DNA of 64,000 nt from Malachius bipustulatus (taxonomy: Eukaryota > Arthropoda > Insecta > Coleoptera > Melyridae): positions 15,533,867 to 15,597,866 of the forward strand of contig OU342630.1 of assembly GCA_910589415.1 (NCBI GenBank). Reading direction: 5' to 3'. Of this stretch, positions 1 through 13,548 are shown piece after piece. Both the position numbers and the translations under genes were made by a program. Each line of letters starts with the position of its first letter. Within the stretch, counting starts at the first letter, position 1. Under the pieces are notes generated by a model that was not told the origin of the DNA, did no database searches, and worked only from the letters and a program-made list of their open reading frames with translations.

Positions 1-995
1 GAAATTTATCATAGAGATTAAAATCAAAATAACAGTTTTGATTTTTTAATTCTTTTTAATTTTACTGATTGGTTTGGAGTTTTCTGCATGTTTTTTTAAC
101 TTTGATCTAAGCTTTAGATTCTAAAGCGTGAGTTAGATATTAATCTTCGAGATTGGAATTTTTCGGAACAAGTTCAAATTTTGCGGGTTGTTAGAAGACC
201 ATAAAAGATGAAATTTCCCAAGTAGTTTTCGATCCACAATTCCTTGTGCGTTTTCCGCCAACTTGATTTTGAAATGTGAGGTAGTATTTTTATGTTTGTC
301 CAGGTTATATTTAGGAAAATATCGATAAACAATATTTTTTGTAAAGAATTCACATCCCTACAAAACAATGTCTGAAACGATATAATGAGCGATATGACAT
401 TTGAATAAAAAAAAGGTAATTGTTTTTAACAAAAAAGTTAGGGAAAAATCTTTTACTCCCGAATAACTCGAAAAAAATCACCATCTTTTTATTTATTTAA
501 GTCACTGGAAATGTTTTGGAAAAGCTGAAATTTTAGAATATGTTTGTTTTACTTTATATATCAATAAAATAAACAGTCAGACCACGTTTCAATAGAACAC
601 ACTATTACTTGCACTTGCATACCACTTACGAGACAAAACAAAAGATGAAAATTAGTTTTGGTTTTCGCTAGGAAATTTTAGAGATGACTCAATGGAAAAG
701 GTTTTTTTTGGATCCGGTATTCTGACAATGTAAGATTAATTGGTTTTTTTAAATTTTATTAATATTATCTTTTTTTGTTTCGCATATTTTTTCTTAGTAT
801 ATCCTTTTTATTTTATTTTATTTTAAATAATTTTCTTACTGCACTTTATTCTTTTATTGAACTTTATCGCATCAGAATTAAATCCAAATACAAAAAAAAA
901 TGTTTTCTTATTAGAGTTTCTAAGTAGACTCTCTCAAGTATATCTGCCTCAATAACAATCATTTACTTATATCGTTATAGAATAATACCTATATT
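1..995. other. AT-rich intergenic DNA, nothing recognised
   Basis: Very AT-rich sequence with homopolymer runs. The only frames are short and look like chance. I see no repeat partner within the window and no protein similarity. Confidence 0.6.
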
Positions 996-1592
996 TTTGA
1001 GTTGTTCAACTTTTGACATAATATTGGGGTATACAGGTTGATGTGCAAAAAAGTGGTGACGTCATCGGCATTATTTTTAAATAGCAACCCTTATTTTTTA
1101 TTCCATTTTTTGATACTTCATTTAATTGCCAGTATGGTAATTCAATCAATTTGTAACCTTAAATAATGAAATTTCTGAGAAAACAGCTTGTGAGTCGAAA
1201 TTGTGCACTTTTTACTGATGTGAAAATCGGAACACTAACAATAAAAATTTTAAAAAATCAAATAAAAATGACTGTTTCCATGGTAATTTTATAAGATCTG
1301 TCTATTAAATTAAGTCTATTAAATTAAACCTGTTAAATTAAATTAAATTAAATCTATTAAATCTGTCTATTAAATTGAAACTCTCCAAATTAAGTTATTT
1401 TCACAGAAATTTCGTCATTTAAGGTTACAAAATGATTACATTACCGTATTGGCAATTGAATGAAGTGTCAAAAAATGGAATAAAAAATAAGGGTTGTCAT
1501 TTAAAAAAAATACCGATGACGTCACCACTTTTTCGCCCATCACCCTGTATACCCCAATATTATGTCAAAAGTTCAAGAACTCAAAAACAAAA
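996..1592. repeat. Foldback/MITE-like element
   Basis: The left arm (about 996-1184) and right arm (about 1400-1592) are inverted copies of each other, about 190 bp long and close to 88% alike by eye. Both carry the block GGTGACGTCATCGG and the end sequence GGGGTATACAGG. The central 200 bp is low-complexity, with repeated TTAAATTAAA and CTATTAAATT units. There is no coding potential, and the two short frames at 1432-1745 lie inside the right arm. This fits a non-autonomous foldback DNA element. Confidence 0.8.
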
Positions 1593-3269
1593 TCGACCTG
1601 TTTTTTTATTTATTCAAAAAAACAGCGCTTTCCGTTTTATCGAATTTATTCCTTACTTTTCTCGCGCACTGTATATTTTTCATACATTACAGGATTAGCC
1701 TTCCTTAAAAAAAATGTAAGCGAACTGACTCCTTTATCACATTGAAGTAAAACTACTACAGAAAACTGCATGGAAATAAGGAAATGTAGTGAGGGTAAGC
1801 CTGGATATTATTTTTCCTTTTAAATACAGAGCTTCTTTGCATAATCGCAATGTATTTTGAGCTTACGTTTGAGTTATATTATTTGCAGGTACTTAGACTT
1901 CTGAACGAGCACCGTCTAATATCAAGAACTCTCTACCTCTTCCATATGCGAGAAACATTTTAAAAAGTTTTTCCAACTACAATATTTGCCTTGTTATACT
2001 GAACATTAGCTTGGAGAAGGTACCGTACCGGAGTAAAGTACGAAATAAACCTGGCAGATCACGAATAAAGGCTATTTTATTCTGCAAGACGTACTGTTGG
2101 CAAAGGCGAAACGACAGCGAAACAGCTTGGAAAGCGAGGTAGAAGGAACGCTTCTAAGGGCCGTTTCCTCCCAGAATAAATATTGCAACAGAGGGAGTAT
2201 GTGGGACAAAATTTTGATACAACATTAATAAAAAACGTGCCTCTTTCGATCTTCATTTTTAACTTCAGGTCGACGTCGCAACTGGCATGGTAAATAAAAT
2301 CAAAATCTGTCAGTAATAATATGGGATTTTTATATTGTAAGATAAAAGTAATATCGTAATACCATTTTGTTTCCATACAATAACAAAACGTTATTAGCTT
2401 CATTAATACCGACCACACCAGAAAGTGAAGATCGCACAACCGCAAGGAGTTTATATGACAAAAGGGGTTTTCCAAACTTCTTGAAAAAAAAAAAATTAAC
2501 ACCACGCATCAGTTTGTATCGGGGAACTCTCTTAAAAAGGATTAAATTCAAAGCTTGGCCTGACTAAATGCATAAATAAACTTCGCAGTGAAGATACAGC
2601 GGGTGTTTAAAAACATGCTTGTGTCGGAAAATGAAAGATTTGATGCCGTGCCTCGTTCTAAGAAAAATTTCTATTATCATGGGCCCGGTAAATCCACTGT
2701 TTTCGAGATAGAGGGTCAACAATTTTTGTTTTCTGTTTTTTGCCTTAGGAACCGTTTGAGATATAAAAATTGATTTTTGTACACATATTTTTACTATTAT
2801 TATTATATTTACTTTTTGAGCGATATTTAAATTCCTTTCTAGCAATTTTTGTTTTAAATTTACAGTCTTTCTTAATATCCTCTATAACACCCTGCATACT
2901 GTGTCGCCATTTCGGGATCTGTATTAAAGTTAGCGCCAAATCTTGGATCATTTTTTATTATTTCCCAACAATTTAAACAAAGACCAAAGCAAATTGAAAA
3001 TGTAAAAAAAAAACTAAATTTTTCTTAAGTATTCGTAATTTTTGAAATTTAAAAAATTACATTTTAAATTAATTTTGGTCTTTTTTTAATTTTTAAGAAA
3101 TAATTAAAAATTGTCTAACTTAAATATGCTGGTAAAATTGCAAATGTATTTTTTTCTTTTTTTCAGCATAGCGGTACCTACTTGACTGATAATACATCTA
3201 TAGAATAATTATAATGATTTCCATTATTTTTATTAGGACCGCAAATAATACTCCTAGCAAAAACTAACA
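1593..3269. other. Intergenic DNA, nothing recognised
   Basis: Several overlapping short frames on both strands (2077-2976) have no similarity that I recognise and use codons like random AT-rich DNA. No repeat partner was noticed. Confidence 0.5.
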
Positions 3270-3790
3270 GACACTTATTAATTCAAAACTCAAATTAATA
3301 ATCAATGAGAATGGCAAAAAATGTTGTATTTCATGTCCCCCCTTCAAAACCCATTTTGATTTTTCTTCATATGTTGTTTGGTTTTCGAGTAATTTAATTT
3401 TTCCGAGAGATTGCGCGCCATCAATTTCAAATAAACGAAAATTCGCGCGCATCGAAAATACAAAATTTGCAATGTCTTAAATATTGAATAACTCGAAAAA
3501 TATGACATACCTAGGTTAAAAAATTACAAGTTACTCTTGTTTAGGAAATCAACCAAGCTTTCTTTTTCCTAATTAAGTAGTATTTATTGATATTTTCAAC
3601 GATTAACGAGTTATTAGCAACAAAAAAATTTTTTCAGCAAAGGGGTGTTATTTTTGGGGGAGGGGACGCCCTGCACCTCCAGAACTGATTTTGGTGGATT
3701 TATGTTCTATAACCTCTTTACTTCCCTTACAATTTAATTATTTTATTTATTAATAATAATTATTATTGAAGGAAATCTCAAATACTTAAG
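3270..3790 (+). repeat. Dispersed repeat, copy 1
   Basis: A segment containing AACGAGTTATTAGCAAC and TTTATGTTCTATAACCTC recurs as a shorter direct copy at about 4697-4925 and as a diverged inverted copy at 20445-20830. Three copies in 18 kb mark it as an interspersed repeat. No coding capacity is seen and its class is unknown. Confidence 0.7.
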
Positions 3791-4689
3791 CTTTTTTATG
3801 AACTTTTGGTACATTTTTTACTTTACCGACTGGACTAATGATGGACGTATCTACAATAATTAATTAAAAAATTGCTGACAATATTTTTGAATGCCTCGAA
3901 AACGGCAGTCTATATAAGTGCACAGATTTCCGCAAAACTTGATCAAATATTCTGAAATTATGTTTTGAAATGACACATGCCTACTCCAGCCAATTTGCTC
4001 ACAGTGTATCTCCTGATTTACCGATTTAGAGACCTAATAATACCGCAGAGACCACTGGACCACTGCACAATAAAATAAAACGGCGTTGTTTCGTAAATGC
4101 TCCACTTATGTTTACTTGGTTTACAACCGAGTGTCTCCGTTTCTGAAATGTTTACTGTCAATAAGATTGGGCCGAGAGCCAAAAGATCGCCTTGAACTCC
4201 GCAATATACGAGTTTTTTTTATAATGTATTCGGATCATTTCAGTCTCCCGACTCTTGTTTTCTCGGCATCTCTCGTCTACACACACACATACCTTCCAGT
4301 TCAAAATATTTATGTGTATTATATAGGTATGGATATCTTTATTATATCTTTTAATTTAACAGTGTGTAATTTCGTCAAAGACTTTCTTTTGACGTGGTGC
4401 TGGCAGAGGACTGAACTGATACTCTTTAGTTAGTTTTCCGTCAGCTGCCAAAACAAAAAAACAAAAAACAATAAATGTTTATCCATTGCGATGTTATTGT
4501 GTCGATAGGTTATTTTGAATTTTTTTTTTACAATTTTAGATTATCTTATTTATTGACGTTATTATTGAAGATTTGGAAAAACTGCAGCCACATTTTCATT
4601 GTAGTTATTGACCAGCTTTATTTTTGCGGTGTCAGATTTTTTTTTAAACTGACAATTTCATATAATGCAGAGTCGGACTGAACTTTGAT
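3791..4689. other. Intergenic DNA, nothing recognised
   Basis: The frame at 4086-4433 (115 codons, with a non-ATG first codon) has no recognisable domain and no supporting context, so I do not call it a gene. Confidence 0.5.
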
Positions 4690-4925
4690 TTTTACATTTT
4701 TTAGGAAATCACTCAAGCTTTCATTTTTATAATAAACATTTTTTATAGGTATACCCTACGGATAACCAGTTATTAGCAAAAAAGTATTTTTTTCACCAAA
4801 GTGGTGGTGTTTCTTTTTGGAAGGGAGGGGGCGTGTCGCAGCCTCATAGCTGATTTTTGTGGATTTATGTTCTATAACCTCTTCATTAACAACAATTATT
4901 GAAGAAAAATTTTAGATACGATTTT
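4690..4925 (+). repeat. Dispersed repeat, copy 2 (partial)
   Basis: Matches the right half of the repeat at 3540-3780. Shared blocks include TTTATGTTCTATAACCTCTT, GTTATTAGCAA and a G-rich run (GGGAGGGGGCG here, GGGGGAGGGGACG there). It starts part-way through the repeat, so it is 5'-truncated relative to copy 1. Confidence 0.7.
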
Positions 4926-5807
4926 TTATGAACATATATGAACGTTTGTTAAGTAACACATTGAGTTCCGATTAAGAAATACAGTCATACCGGAACATTT
5001 AAAGAAGACATGAGTGACATATTGAATCTTAAAAGTTAATAAACTAACACTAATTTAATGATTAATTTAACGCTCAATATCTGCTAATGCATTTATATTA
5101 TAACACCTATTTTGTAACCCCAAAAGTGTAATTACCCGCTAATGCCCTAAATGGTCCATGCGGTCCGGTCTCTTTTATAATAATAATTAAAAAGTCAATT
5201 TTAGTTTTAACCAGTGACGCTTTCTCAAAAAAGAGATCGAGGATGCGCGGTCTTTTGTCTGTATCTCTTATATTTATGGAGATTTCCCATTAAAACCTTA
5301 CACCATATTAGGGTCTAAGATTAAAACATCGAAATTACATATAAATTGAAATAAATAAAAATCAATCCAGAGAGGTTATTATTTGAAAATAAACACCTGG
5401 CATATCTTGCCGCTGACCACTGATAGTTTCTCAAGCGTGAATTGGTTAGATATAGCCCACCAGAACTAGATCATCAAAATAAAGGATCATGCTCCCTTTA
5501 TTTGGCATTTGCTCTAAAGGTTAAGAATATCAGAACAATAATCCATTATGTCATCTTTATTCGTACGTTTCGTTATAAATCTACTCAGAGACTTCTGTAT
5601 TCCTCTCAGAATATATCTTTATTCTTTATGATAAATGCACGCTCATCTGATATAATACTTTAGCAAATTTAATCAAAGCAACTAACAACGCATTATATAC
5701 TAACCTCTGATCCCGCTTGTAGGAACTAAAAATGCTCTCAGTACGCTCACTGAAAATACATATACCTATCTCAAATAAGTGAAAATCATGCTACTCTTAT
5801 TATTATA
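4926..5807. other. Intergenic DNA, nothing recognised
   Basis: AT-rich sequence with one short unsupported frame (5442-5663). No repeat or motif was recognised. Confidence 0.5.
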
Positions 5808-5936
5808 TTAATAATTAATTATTTTTATTGAATCACTTATTTGATTATATAATATTTGATGAGCTTTATTGGGATTTAGGTTCTAATTTAAATTTGGCAC
5901 CAAAGGTTCTTTACAGAACAAATTAGCAATTTGTTG
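5808..5936 (-). repeat. Truncated copy of the hammerhead-bearing repeat
   Basis: On the plus strand this reads in the same direction as the left arm of the palindrome at 47063-47663. Shared blocks are TTATTTTTATTGAA, CACTTATTTGATTATATAAT, TTATTGGGATTTAGGTTCTA and TTCTTTACAGAACAAATTAG. It covers the terminal direct-repeat segment and the stretch 3' of the ribozyme, but similarity stops before the ribozyme core. I see no CUGAUGA/GAAA pair here. Confidence 0.75.
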
Positions 5937-6526
5937 TGTAAAGATTCTGTAGAAATTTGTCAAAAATTTCGTGTTATTCTGATCAACCAGTTTGTAGATA
6001 TTCCAGAAATATTAAATTTTTAATATTTAAATTTAAATATTAAATTTCTAAGAACTCTTGTACATATCTCGAAAACTAAAGCTCCAACGACCCATGTCTA
6101 CAGAAAGTTGTTCGCCTTTTTTTGCATTTCCTAAATACCTTCTAAGTTAAAAAATACCTTTTATACTTTCAAGATTTTGAGGAGTGATTTAATACACCTT
6201 CAGCTGTTACCTGCCAAAGCCACGATGATCCAAACTTTACAGTCGCTGGATCGTTCCTACCTGTGTTGAGGACATGCGCACAGAAACTTACAGCTTTTAT
6301 AAAATAACGTACGTCTGGCAGTCGCGGGCTTTTATAGTCTATTAACAAGTAGTGAAACGAAGATTAAGCGAATCGAAAATGTAATAATACCATGACGCAG
6401 AGATGGATACCTAATCTTCCTCCATACCTTGCTTTGTGGGCGGTAATATTACCTCTGCATTGCCACAATGTGAAATTAAATAAAAAATACTTGACATTTG
6501 TATTTTAACTTTCAATGGTCTTCATA
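5937..6526. other. Intergenic DNA with a small repeat fragment
   Basis: The stretch 6060-6130, with TCTCGAAAACTAAAGCTCCAA, is related to 46250-46320. That second copy sits close to an ACACCTTGTAT end, so both are probably fragments of the CAGGGTG-ended repeats. Nothing else was recognised. Confidence 0.5.
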
Positions 6527-6748
6527 AAGGTGCGTATTCATTTCAGCTAGAGCCCGAATGAGGCACAGGTCGGGCAGAGCAAGCATTCTGGTGTGAACGG
6601 GAATCCGAATACTCCTCGTGTTCGGTATTGTTCCAAACATGCTTAGACTATTGGGATGCCCATATGGCTCTATTTAGAAGCCCAAACTAGAATGCTCGTG
6701 CGACCTGAGCTCCTTCGGGTTCGTGCTCATTTAAATACGCACCTTCAG
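6527..6748. repeat. Palindromic MITE with AAGGTGCGTATTCATTT ends
   Basis: The ends AAGGTGCGTATTCATTT and AAATACGCACCTT are inverted. The inner blocks GAGCCCGAATGAG/CTCCTTCGGGTTC and GCAAGCATTCT/AGAATGCTCG continue the inverted repeat imperfectly for about 80 bp per arm. The length is about 222 bp with no coding capacity. It is richer in GC than its surroundings. Confidence 0.75.
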
Positions 6749-6904
6749 GATTCCCCTGAACAAAAGCAACCGAAGCAGTTTTTCAAGCGTAACAAATGAC
6801 ACGTTCAATGTTTCTCTCTAAAATTTTAGGAGATATAATATTTACTAAAGTTCCATTTTGCATGTGATTTCCCTGTCTCAAGAGTCTATTCAAGAGTCTA
6901 TTAA

Positions 6905-7325
6905 AAGTAGTTTTTATTGCGACGTCGACGACTTATCAAAGACCGGCTGCCAGTCCGTGCTGGCAGTCGAGAGTTTGGCCCAGGGTGGTGACCAGGGAAC
7001 GACTCGATTTCCTGCTCCGATTATCGATCGGAGCCCCTGACCCTTCTACCTACCAGGCGAGCTGAGCTGACAGGAAAATCCACCGCCAAAATGGATGTGT
7101 TGAATCCTCGAGACAATGATGCCAGTCTTGCTTTCTGTAGGGTGCGATGAACCCGTAGAAGGAATCCATAACCCTGGCTCGAAGGAAAAGACATCGAGCA
7201 CGCCGGGATGTTGAAAGTAGCGCAACAGGCCCGTAAGCAATGTGCTGAGTACTGACGCCCGCAACGCTCTGCCACGCCGGGGCGGCATTACAGTTCAATA
7301 TTGACACTTGCGCTGCCTAATTCGT
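6905..7325. other. GC-rich island of unknown origin
   Basis: This block is strikingly richer in GC than its flanks. Several overlapping frames of 60-85 codons, mostly on the minus strand, probably reflect the base composition rather than a gene. It contains a short inverted repeat, TCCGATTATCGATCGGA (about 7016-7032). It could be a fragment of a retroelement or a satellite, but I cannot place it. Confidence 0.4.
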
Positions 7326-8279
7326 TAGTGCCTCTTTTTGCACTTACATCTTATTTTCACAAGTTCCACATTTGAAGTCCGTACCACGATTCAAATATTT
7401 CGAGATAATATGCATTCTACTTTATTCTTCATAGATTCTAGAAACGCCATCATGAACGATGTTAGAGGAAGCATCTAGCGAAGGCCATAACGCAAGACGA
7501 TTTTATCAGGACGATGACAGGCACAAAAGAGAGAGATTCTTTCAGTAATAAGAATATGAACCAATAACTTGTAAGGATGATGAATGATGTATTTATTTAA
7601 ACTTCAGTTAAACAGACTTCATTTTTATATTTTTTATAATTATTTTCATACTGCAGCTATAGCTGATAGAGGCAGACACATACAGGGATGCAAATTATAC
7701 TTAAATTAAGTATTAATACTTATGATGAAATAAAAAAAAGGACCATTAACTTACAAAAGTGCATCGGTTCACTCAAATCCAGCTCGAGTGGTCGCTTCGT
7801 TTATTTCCAACAAAGCTAATCTCCAGTAAACAGAATTTAAAGTCCTGCCGAATCCGGGTCACTGGTTCTCAGTCAACCCTTTCAGCTGGCAGTAAAACAA
7901 TTACAACATCTACTACATTTGGCGGGGGAATTCATAGAGCTTAAAACTGGCTCCTGTTTGATATTTATAGTACTTTAGTATTATAGTACTTTAGATCTAG
8001 AACGGGCTGGCATTAAAATGATAGATAAATGTGAAGAAACTGCCTCGATACTTGATAACAATTCAAGTACTATGCTTATTGAAATAATTCAATCCTGGGC
8101 AGGTAAAAAATCCCGGAAAAATCGGTTAGCTTCAAAATAAAGAAAGATTGGTGATTATGGAGATTATAAATAGTACATTAGTAATGCGATATTTAAGTGG
8201 AGGCGAGTACCTAGCAAGTGTGAGCAGTGCTCTAAGACGCTTATAAAATGAGAATCATAATGCTATTTTTTCTTATTTT
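7326..8279. other. Intergenic DNA, nothing recognised
   Basis: The short frame at 7759-7944 has no similarity that I recognise. Confidence 0.5.
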
Positions 8280-8370
8280 ACAGAAATTTTTTTTTTGCGC
8301 AATTGGGCGCGAAGTAGCAACTTCGCAAAATTCAATTTCGCGTCCGTCGTCATAGTGACGGCCTTTATAC
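8280..8370 (-). repeat. Fragment of the GC-cored tandem repeat found at 51938-52770
   Basis: The reverse complement shares GCGAAATTGAATTTTGCG, GCGAAGTTGCTACTTCG and AAAGGCCGT with 52672-52750. It is a solo fragment in the opposite orientation. Confidence 0.7.
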
Positions 8371-11300
8371 TAATGATTGTTACTTATACCTATTATCCTG
8401 TAGCTTTGTCTTAAATTTTGCACTCTTGTAGAACTTTTGAAGCAATTTGTATTTTTGTTAAGAAAATTTCCAAAAGTCGCGTTACTTCTACAGGTATCCC
8501 TTCAAAATTCGAAAAATCCGGTTCTTGTCATCTCATTTCAGGTCGCAGTTTCAAATCCAGGGGATTGCATTTGAGCAAAATCGGCCGAGCCGTTCTAAAA
8601 TGGCGGCCTTTTGAATTTTTTCAGTGCCTCATGGCAACAGTATAGCATCGACCAAAGCTTATAATAGGTCACAGATTTCTACCAGGAATGTGATGGGCTC
8701 TGCTTCGGGGTCCTGAAACATAGACTTCCATGTCTCAGTTTTGGACTGCGGAACAAAAATCAAAGAAATCTTCATATTAATGTAGCTTGTACGGTTCTTC
8801 ACAACTCTGCTCTTGAAATGAATGATGACTTGAATGTGCTGACGAGCCACTTGAAGATGGAGAAGACTTTGTACAAAATATATTGCATTACAGGATGTTA
8901 AATTGTAAAGACAACTATATCACAGTGACATTATGATGAATTATTGTAAAAAGAGAACCATTATTATTATACCTACCACCTACCTAATAATAATTATTAG
9001 ATAACCTTATAATTTTTACTTACTTTTCAACAATATTAATTAAAATTTATTTTCCTTGTTCCGTAAAGTTTTTTTTTTCTTTTGGATTTATTCATGACCT
9101 TCACAAAATAATACAACACAACCAGAGAATACAAATTCAGTTGAAAATAACAGTAACAAAATCCAGTCCAATAACCAAACAATAATAAATAATTAATTTT
9201 ACTATTATTATTATTAAATCTTAGATGGAAGGAATCCACCAATCAGAATCCATTGATTTTGTTCTTCTTTTTTATTTCTTGATTGGAAATTTCAAATTTA
9301 GCCTAATTTGAAGTATTAAATGACATACTTGACAGGAGGCTAATTCAGTGGCGCATTCATTAAATCGTATCTTTCATTCACTGCTTGCATTTTGCCAGGT
9401 TGTCATATTGTGCATCAATGTAACAATAAGTAAAGAAGCTAACAAGAAATTGGAATTGAGTTGATTTGGAGCAAAAGAGTAAAGTAGCGTAGCAAATGAA
9501 GTATAATACCTTGTTTACTTTTTGGTAAGTGCTTTATACCCTTATTTACCATGATAAGTCAACTTTCACTATATAAATCTTTGAACGACTATACGCATGA
9601 AACAGTTGGAGGGTAAACATGTTCTACAACTCCCGTTTCCTCCATTGGCACTTCGATGAGAAAAAAATTGAGGCAAACAGACGCCTAAATAAAAAATGGC
9701 AGAACGAAAGTTCCTTTATTTTTGGCCAAATAATTTGTGGCCAGGAGCTTGATCTACTAATTTGTCACACCTTGTATACGAATACTTACGAAACTTAAAG
9801 TACAGTTACAGAAAAATAGGCAGAATTAAATTCCAAATCATTACAAAAACTCAATAAACCTCAGTGTTGTTCGTTGTAAAAATTTCTCCAACGAACTATG
9901 ATGGCGATCAGTGCATGAACTATAGAATAGATTAGAACTTCACTAAAAACTCCAGAAGTTTAGATAATAATATAGTACCTACTTAACATTCCAGTCCTAA
10001 ATTGTTAGCACAGTGAAATGATAGCGAGAAACTAAGGATGGAGCATAACATAACCCTTAGTCCTGTTCGCCGTTCCGCAACCATGTTATATCTCTAACTG
10101 TTATACAAAGCAAACTTCTTAGACCACTTAATAACGTCTGGAATTCCCCCAGTGGTAAGCTCAAGACAGGAGGGTCTCAGTTCATCTTAATACAGAACCT
10201 CTGACCCAAATATATCGGGCTTGAGGCGCCGATAGCCCTCGCTTGCCCCCACGTAATGGGAGGAATCGTCATACATCCAGTGTACTTTGGAGATAGGAGA
10301 TTTCTCTACACCTCCATTAGGAATTGATGCCTTCCGGTTGTCGTATTTCAGAATAGGAGTGGAAGCTCTCTACAGGTAAGCGCAGATTTTCTCTTATCAG
10401 AGAGGTTCGTAGCTTAGGAGCTGCGTCAGTGCACTGTTTTAACAGTATAGCTCTGAACTGTTAACTGAGAGCTGCTATAAAAAAGCTTTAATTGGAAGAA
10501 AAACCAATATACCGATTCAATCTAGACTACGAAAATAAACCAGTAGAACTATCCATTGTTCAACTACACAGTGAAAAAAACATAAAAATAAACTACCTAC
10601 TACTGATGGGACGTTAAAACCTTCCAGTTTACAATGCACTTCAAGGTAGAATCCGAATTTTTCATGGGGGGAAACGAAAGCTATAAAAATTGATGGATTT
10701 ATTCCCAGTCAACCGGTGTCATCCAAAGAAGAGGGAAAATGGCTTTCTAATAAAGTATTGACTAGCTATAATTTTTACGATTTCCTAAAAGTGCTCGACG
10801 AAAGGATGTGTATACGGGTATGCGAAATCGGCGAAAACCCTTTAAATTTTAGTACGGTCACGCAAGTAACGCCAGGTCATCAAAAACTACATCGACGAAT
10901 AACGTAGGTGGAATAATTTTTCGATTTTATATAAATGATGATTCCGTTGATATATACGAGTACATGCGCCGATATTTTCCCGATAATCTTTTACGAGACA
11001 CGCAATTGCATTACGGGACATAAAAAATACTGCTCTATTTCACGTCCGGCTTTTAAGTAAAATATAGGTATGTAAAAAATCCTGACTGAGATGTTAGGAC
11101 AATGACGTTTGCAGCTATGTTAATCTATAATTATTATTTGTACTAAGTAACTTTATTTCTCATAAAATTATTATAAAAAGATTATACCTAATCTTGAAGC
11201 TTAATAATAATTTTAAATGACAAATGTTTAATTTAAAAAGTTCAACTGAGTAAGTACAACTGAAGCACATATTTTAAGAAACCCTCCATGTTCATTTTTT

Positions 11301-11717
11301 GAACTTTTTTTTTTTGCATTTTTTAATTATTATTTCTTCTTTTAATTTGTTATTTGAGAAAATGTTTAAATACATTCTCAACATAAAATAAACAATAAAT
11401 ATTACACAAGATCACCACTTTCAATACTGGCCCTAAAATAATTCATAGGAGGAAACAATGGAAAAAAATAATGACCGAATAAATATTTAACACTTCCACT
11501 TAATTTAACTCATAGGTTCGAGTTGGGCGAGAATAAATCCACAACATAGCTTAGAAAGCTTTTCACTAGCGTATGGCTAAATTTAGCCAAAGCACACAGT
11601 GGGTAGAGGAAATGCTACTGAATACTTGATCAGTTATTTCTGACACAAAAGAAGAAGGTATTATCAGGATAATTTCAAATTGAATTACCTATACGCTGAT
11701 TATTATTGATATTCTGA
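8371..11717. other. Intergenic DNA, nothing firmly recognised
   Basis: Mostly AT-rich. A block of more balanced composition at about 10060-10460 (with GAGGCGCCGATAGCCCTCGC) looks like an unplaced repeat or retroelement tail, but I find no second copy here. Short frames at 8418-8850, 9036-9242 and 10716-10907 are unsupported. Confidence 0.45.
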
Positions 11718-12420
11718 TTTTGCAAAAAAAAAAAATTAGAAACGGATTCTTTGGTTCAAAATAAATAAGAAGCTTCCCTTTGACGTCTGTCCGCAAATGT
11801 ACCGTTTTCGAGACACAGGGTGTCAAAAAATATTACTTTTCCAATTTCTTCAAGATATCTCGAGAACCGTTTGAAATATAGAACTTGGCTTTTGTAGGTA
11901 CATGTCTTGTCATTGATACAAATTCCGTTTTTTCATATATCATTAAAGATTGCAGGGTTGCGCGAAGTTTTTTGCCCTCCATTTTGTGAAACATGAATAA
12001 CTGAAAGCGAGTTTTTCATCATAAATGGCTGTTTTTCGCGAAAAAGATTCACGTTATCAATTATTATAACCTCGATTATGACCAAAAGTACCTTTTTTGT
12101 ATATAAAATATTGTAAAAATGTTCTTTTAAACCATGAAAAATGTTCTTTTCTGCACAAACCCTAAAATCTCCATCACTGGCATATGAAGAAAAATTATTT
12201 AGCACTATAAAAGTAGCTAATATTAACAGTAAGACATGTACAAAAGTTAAGTTCTGTATCTCAAACAGATCCCGAGATATCTTAAAAAAAAATGGAAAAA
12301 TAATGTGTTTTGACCTCGGTTTTGACGCACTATCTCAAAAACACTGCATTTCCGGACAAGCTAATGGAAAATGTTTTGTTAATTTTGGCCAAAGAATCCG
12401 TCTTTAATTTTTTTTGCATT
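11718..12420. repeat. Foldback repeat, diverged arms
   Basis: The left arm (11718-11935) and right arm (12200-12420) are diverged inverted copies. Shared blocks include ACGGATTCTTTGG, AAGATATCTCG and TTGTAnnnACATGTCTT. The right flank at 12431-12440 reads ACACCCTGTAT and an internal ACACAGGGTGT lies at 11814, which links it to the CAGGGTG-ended repeats. The centre of about 260 bp is unique. Confidence 0.7.
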
Positions 12421-13548
12421 AATAAAGATACACCCTGTATTATAATATGTTCGCGACAATCACCAAACATTTAGGTATCGTCCGACCTTCTAAAGCCAGA
12501 TTTTTATAGAAACTTATTTACTTTGCAACTTTTTACATCCCATGTTAACTTATTAGTTCAGTCATTATGTATACAAGTGAACCGAGAAAGCTGATTTTTG
12601 CGATGGGATACTTTATTGTTGCTTTTTTTACGCTCCACAATTTGATTAGATTCATTTTTAACCTACCGCTCATCTTTTCAGTAGTAAAAGATTCCGCAGA
12701 ATCTTTATGGGAATTGGCTCCTTGTCAAATTTGGTCTCATTTTGAGGATCGGTAGTTTTCGATGTGTAGATCAGAAGTCTCCATGGGCATAACCCCAATA
12801 AAACTCCTGTTGTGATATTCACCTGACGATGGATTTTTTTTTATCATGACAGTCACGCATATATTTAAGTTTTAAAGTTTTCCTATTTGTTTTAGACAGA
12901 CATGTAAGATAGATCATTTGTTGAGATTAAAAATCTGTTTCTGCTGCTGCAGTTTTACATTTAAACCTGTGTAAACCTGTTAAATTTGTTATGTCATTTT
13001 TGTAATAGCCTTGGTTATGGGTTTAAAATGAGATATTTTTTTATTTTTGACGTTTTTGTTGTAGTTTTTATTGTTAAAGTCAATGCAACTATACGAAAAT
13101 GATAATACAAAATGGAACTTTTTTCTGTTTTTATCGAAAATGACGCAACAGAAATAAATGTATTTAGTGTAACATAAGCAGGTTTTAAGGTTTTAAATCT
13201 TAACAAATGGTGTATCTAAGATTTCTCTATAAAACGCTTAGGGAGCGCAAAAAAAATCATCACTATATTCTTCAATATATCAATGACGATGAACGGTAGG
13301 TGAAAAATGTAACTAAATTGTAAAGCGTAAAAAAAAAATTGTAGAGATTTCGGAGAATCGAGTTATATTGCAAAAAAACCCAAATTCAACACTTTTTTCA
13401 AGATGGCGAAGAATGCACATAGAAAATCTTGGTCGACAATTTGAGGTTAAGCTTTCTAAGCCCCCCTCATACAATATCCAAAATAAGCTTTCTCGGTTCA
13501 CTTGCATTTCTAATAGTTTTTTTTTTCGACATAATGACTGGACTATAT
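12421..13548. other. Intergenic DNA, nothing recognised
   Basis: Short frames at 12567-12755 and 13313-13664 have no similarity that I recognise. The latter runs into the arm of the next foldback. Confidence 0.5.

Noticed and set aside
4086..4433. 115-residue frame
   Set aside because: The first codon is not ATG, and there is no recognisable domain and no context.
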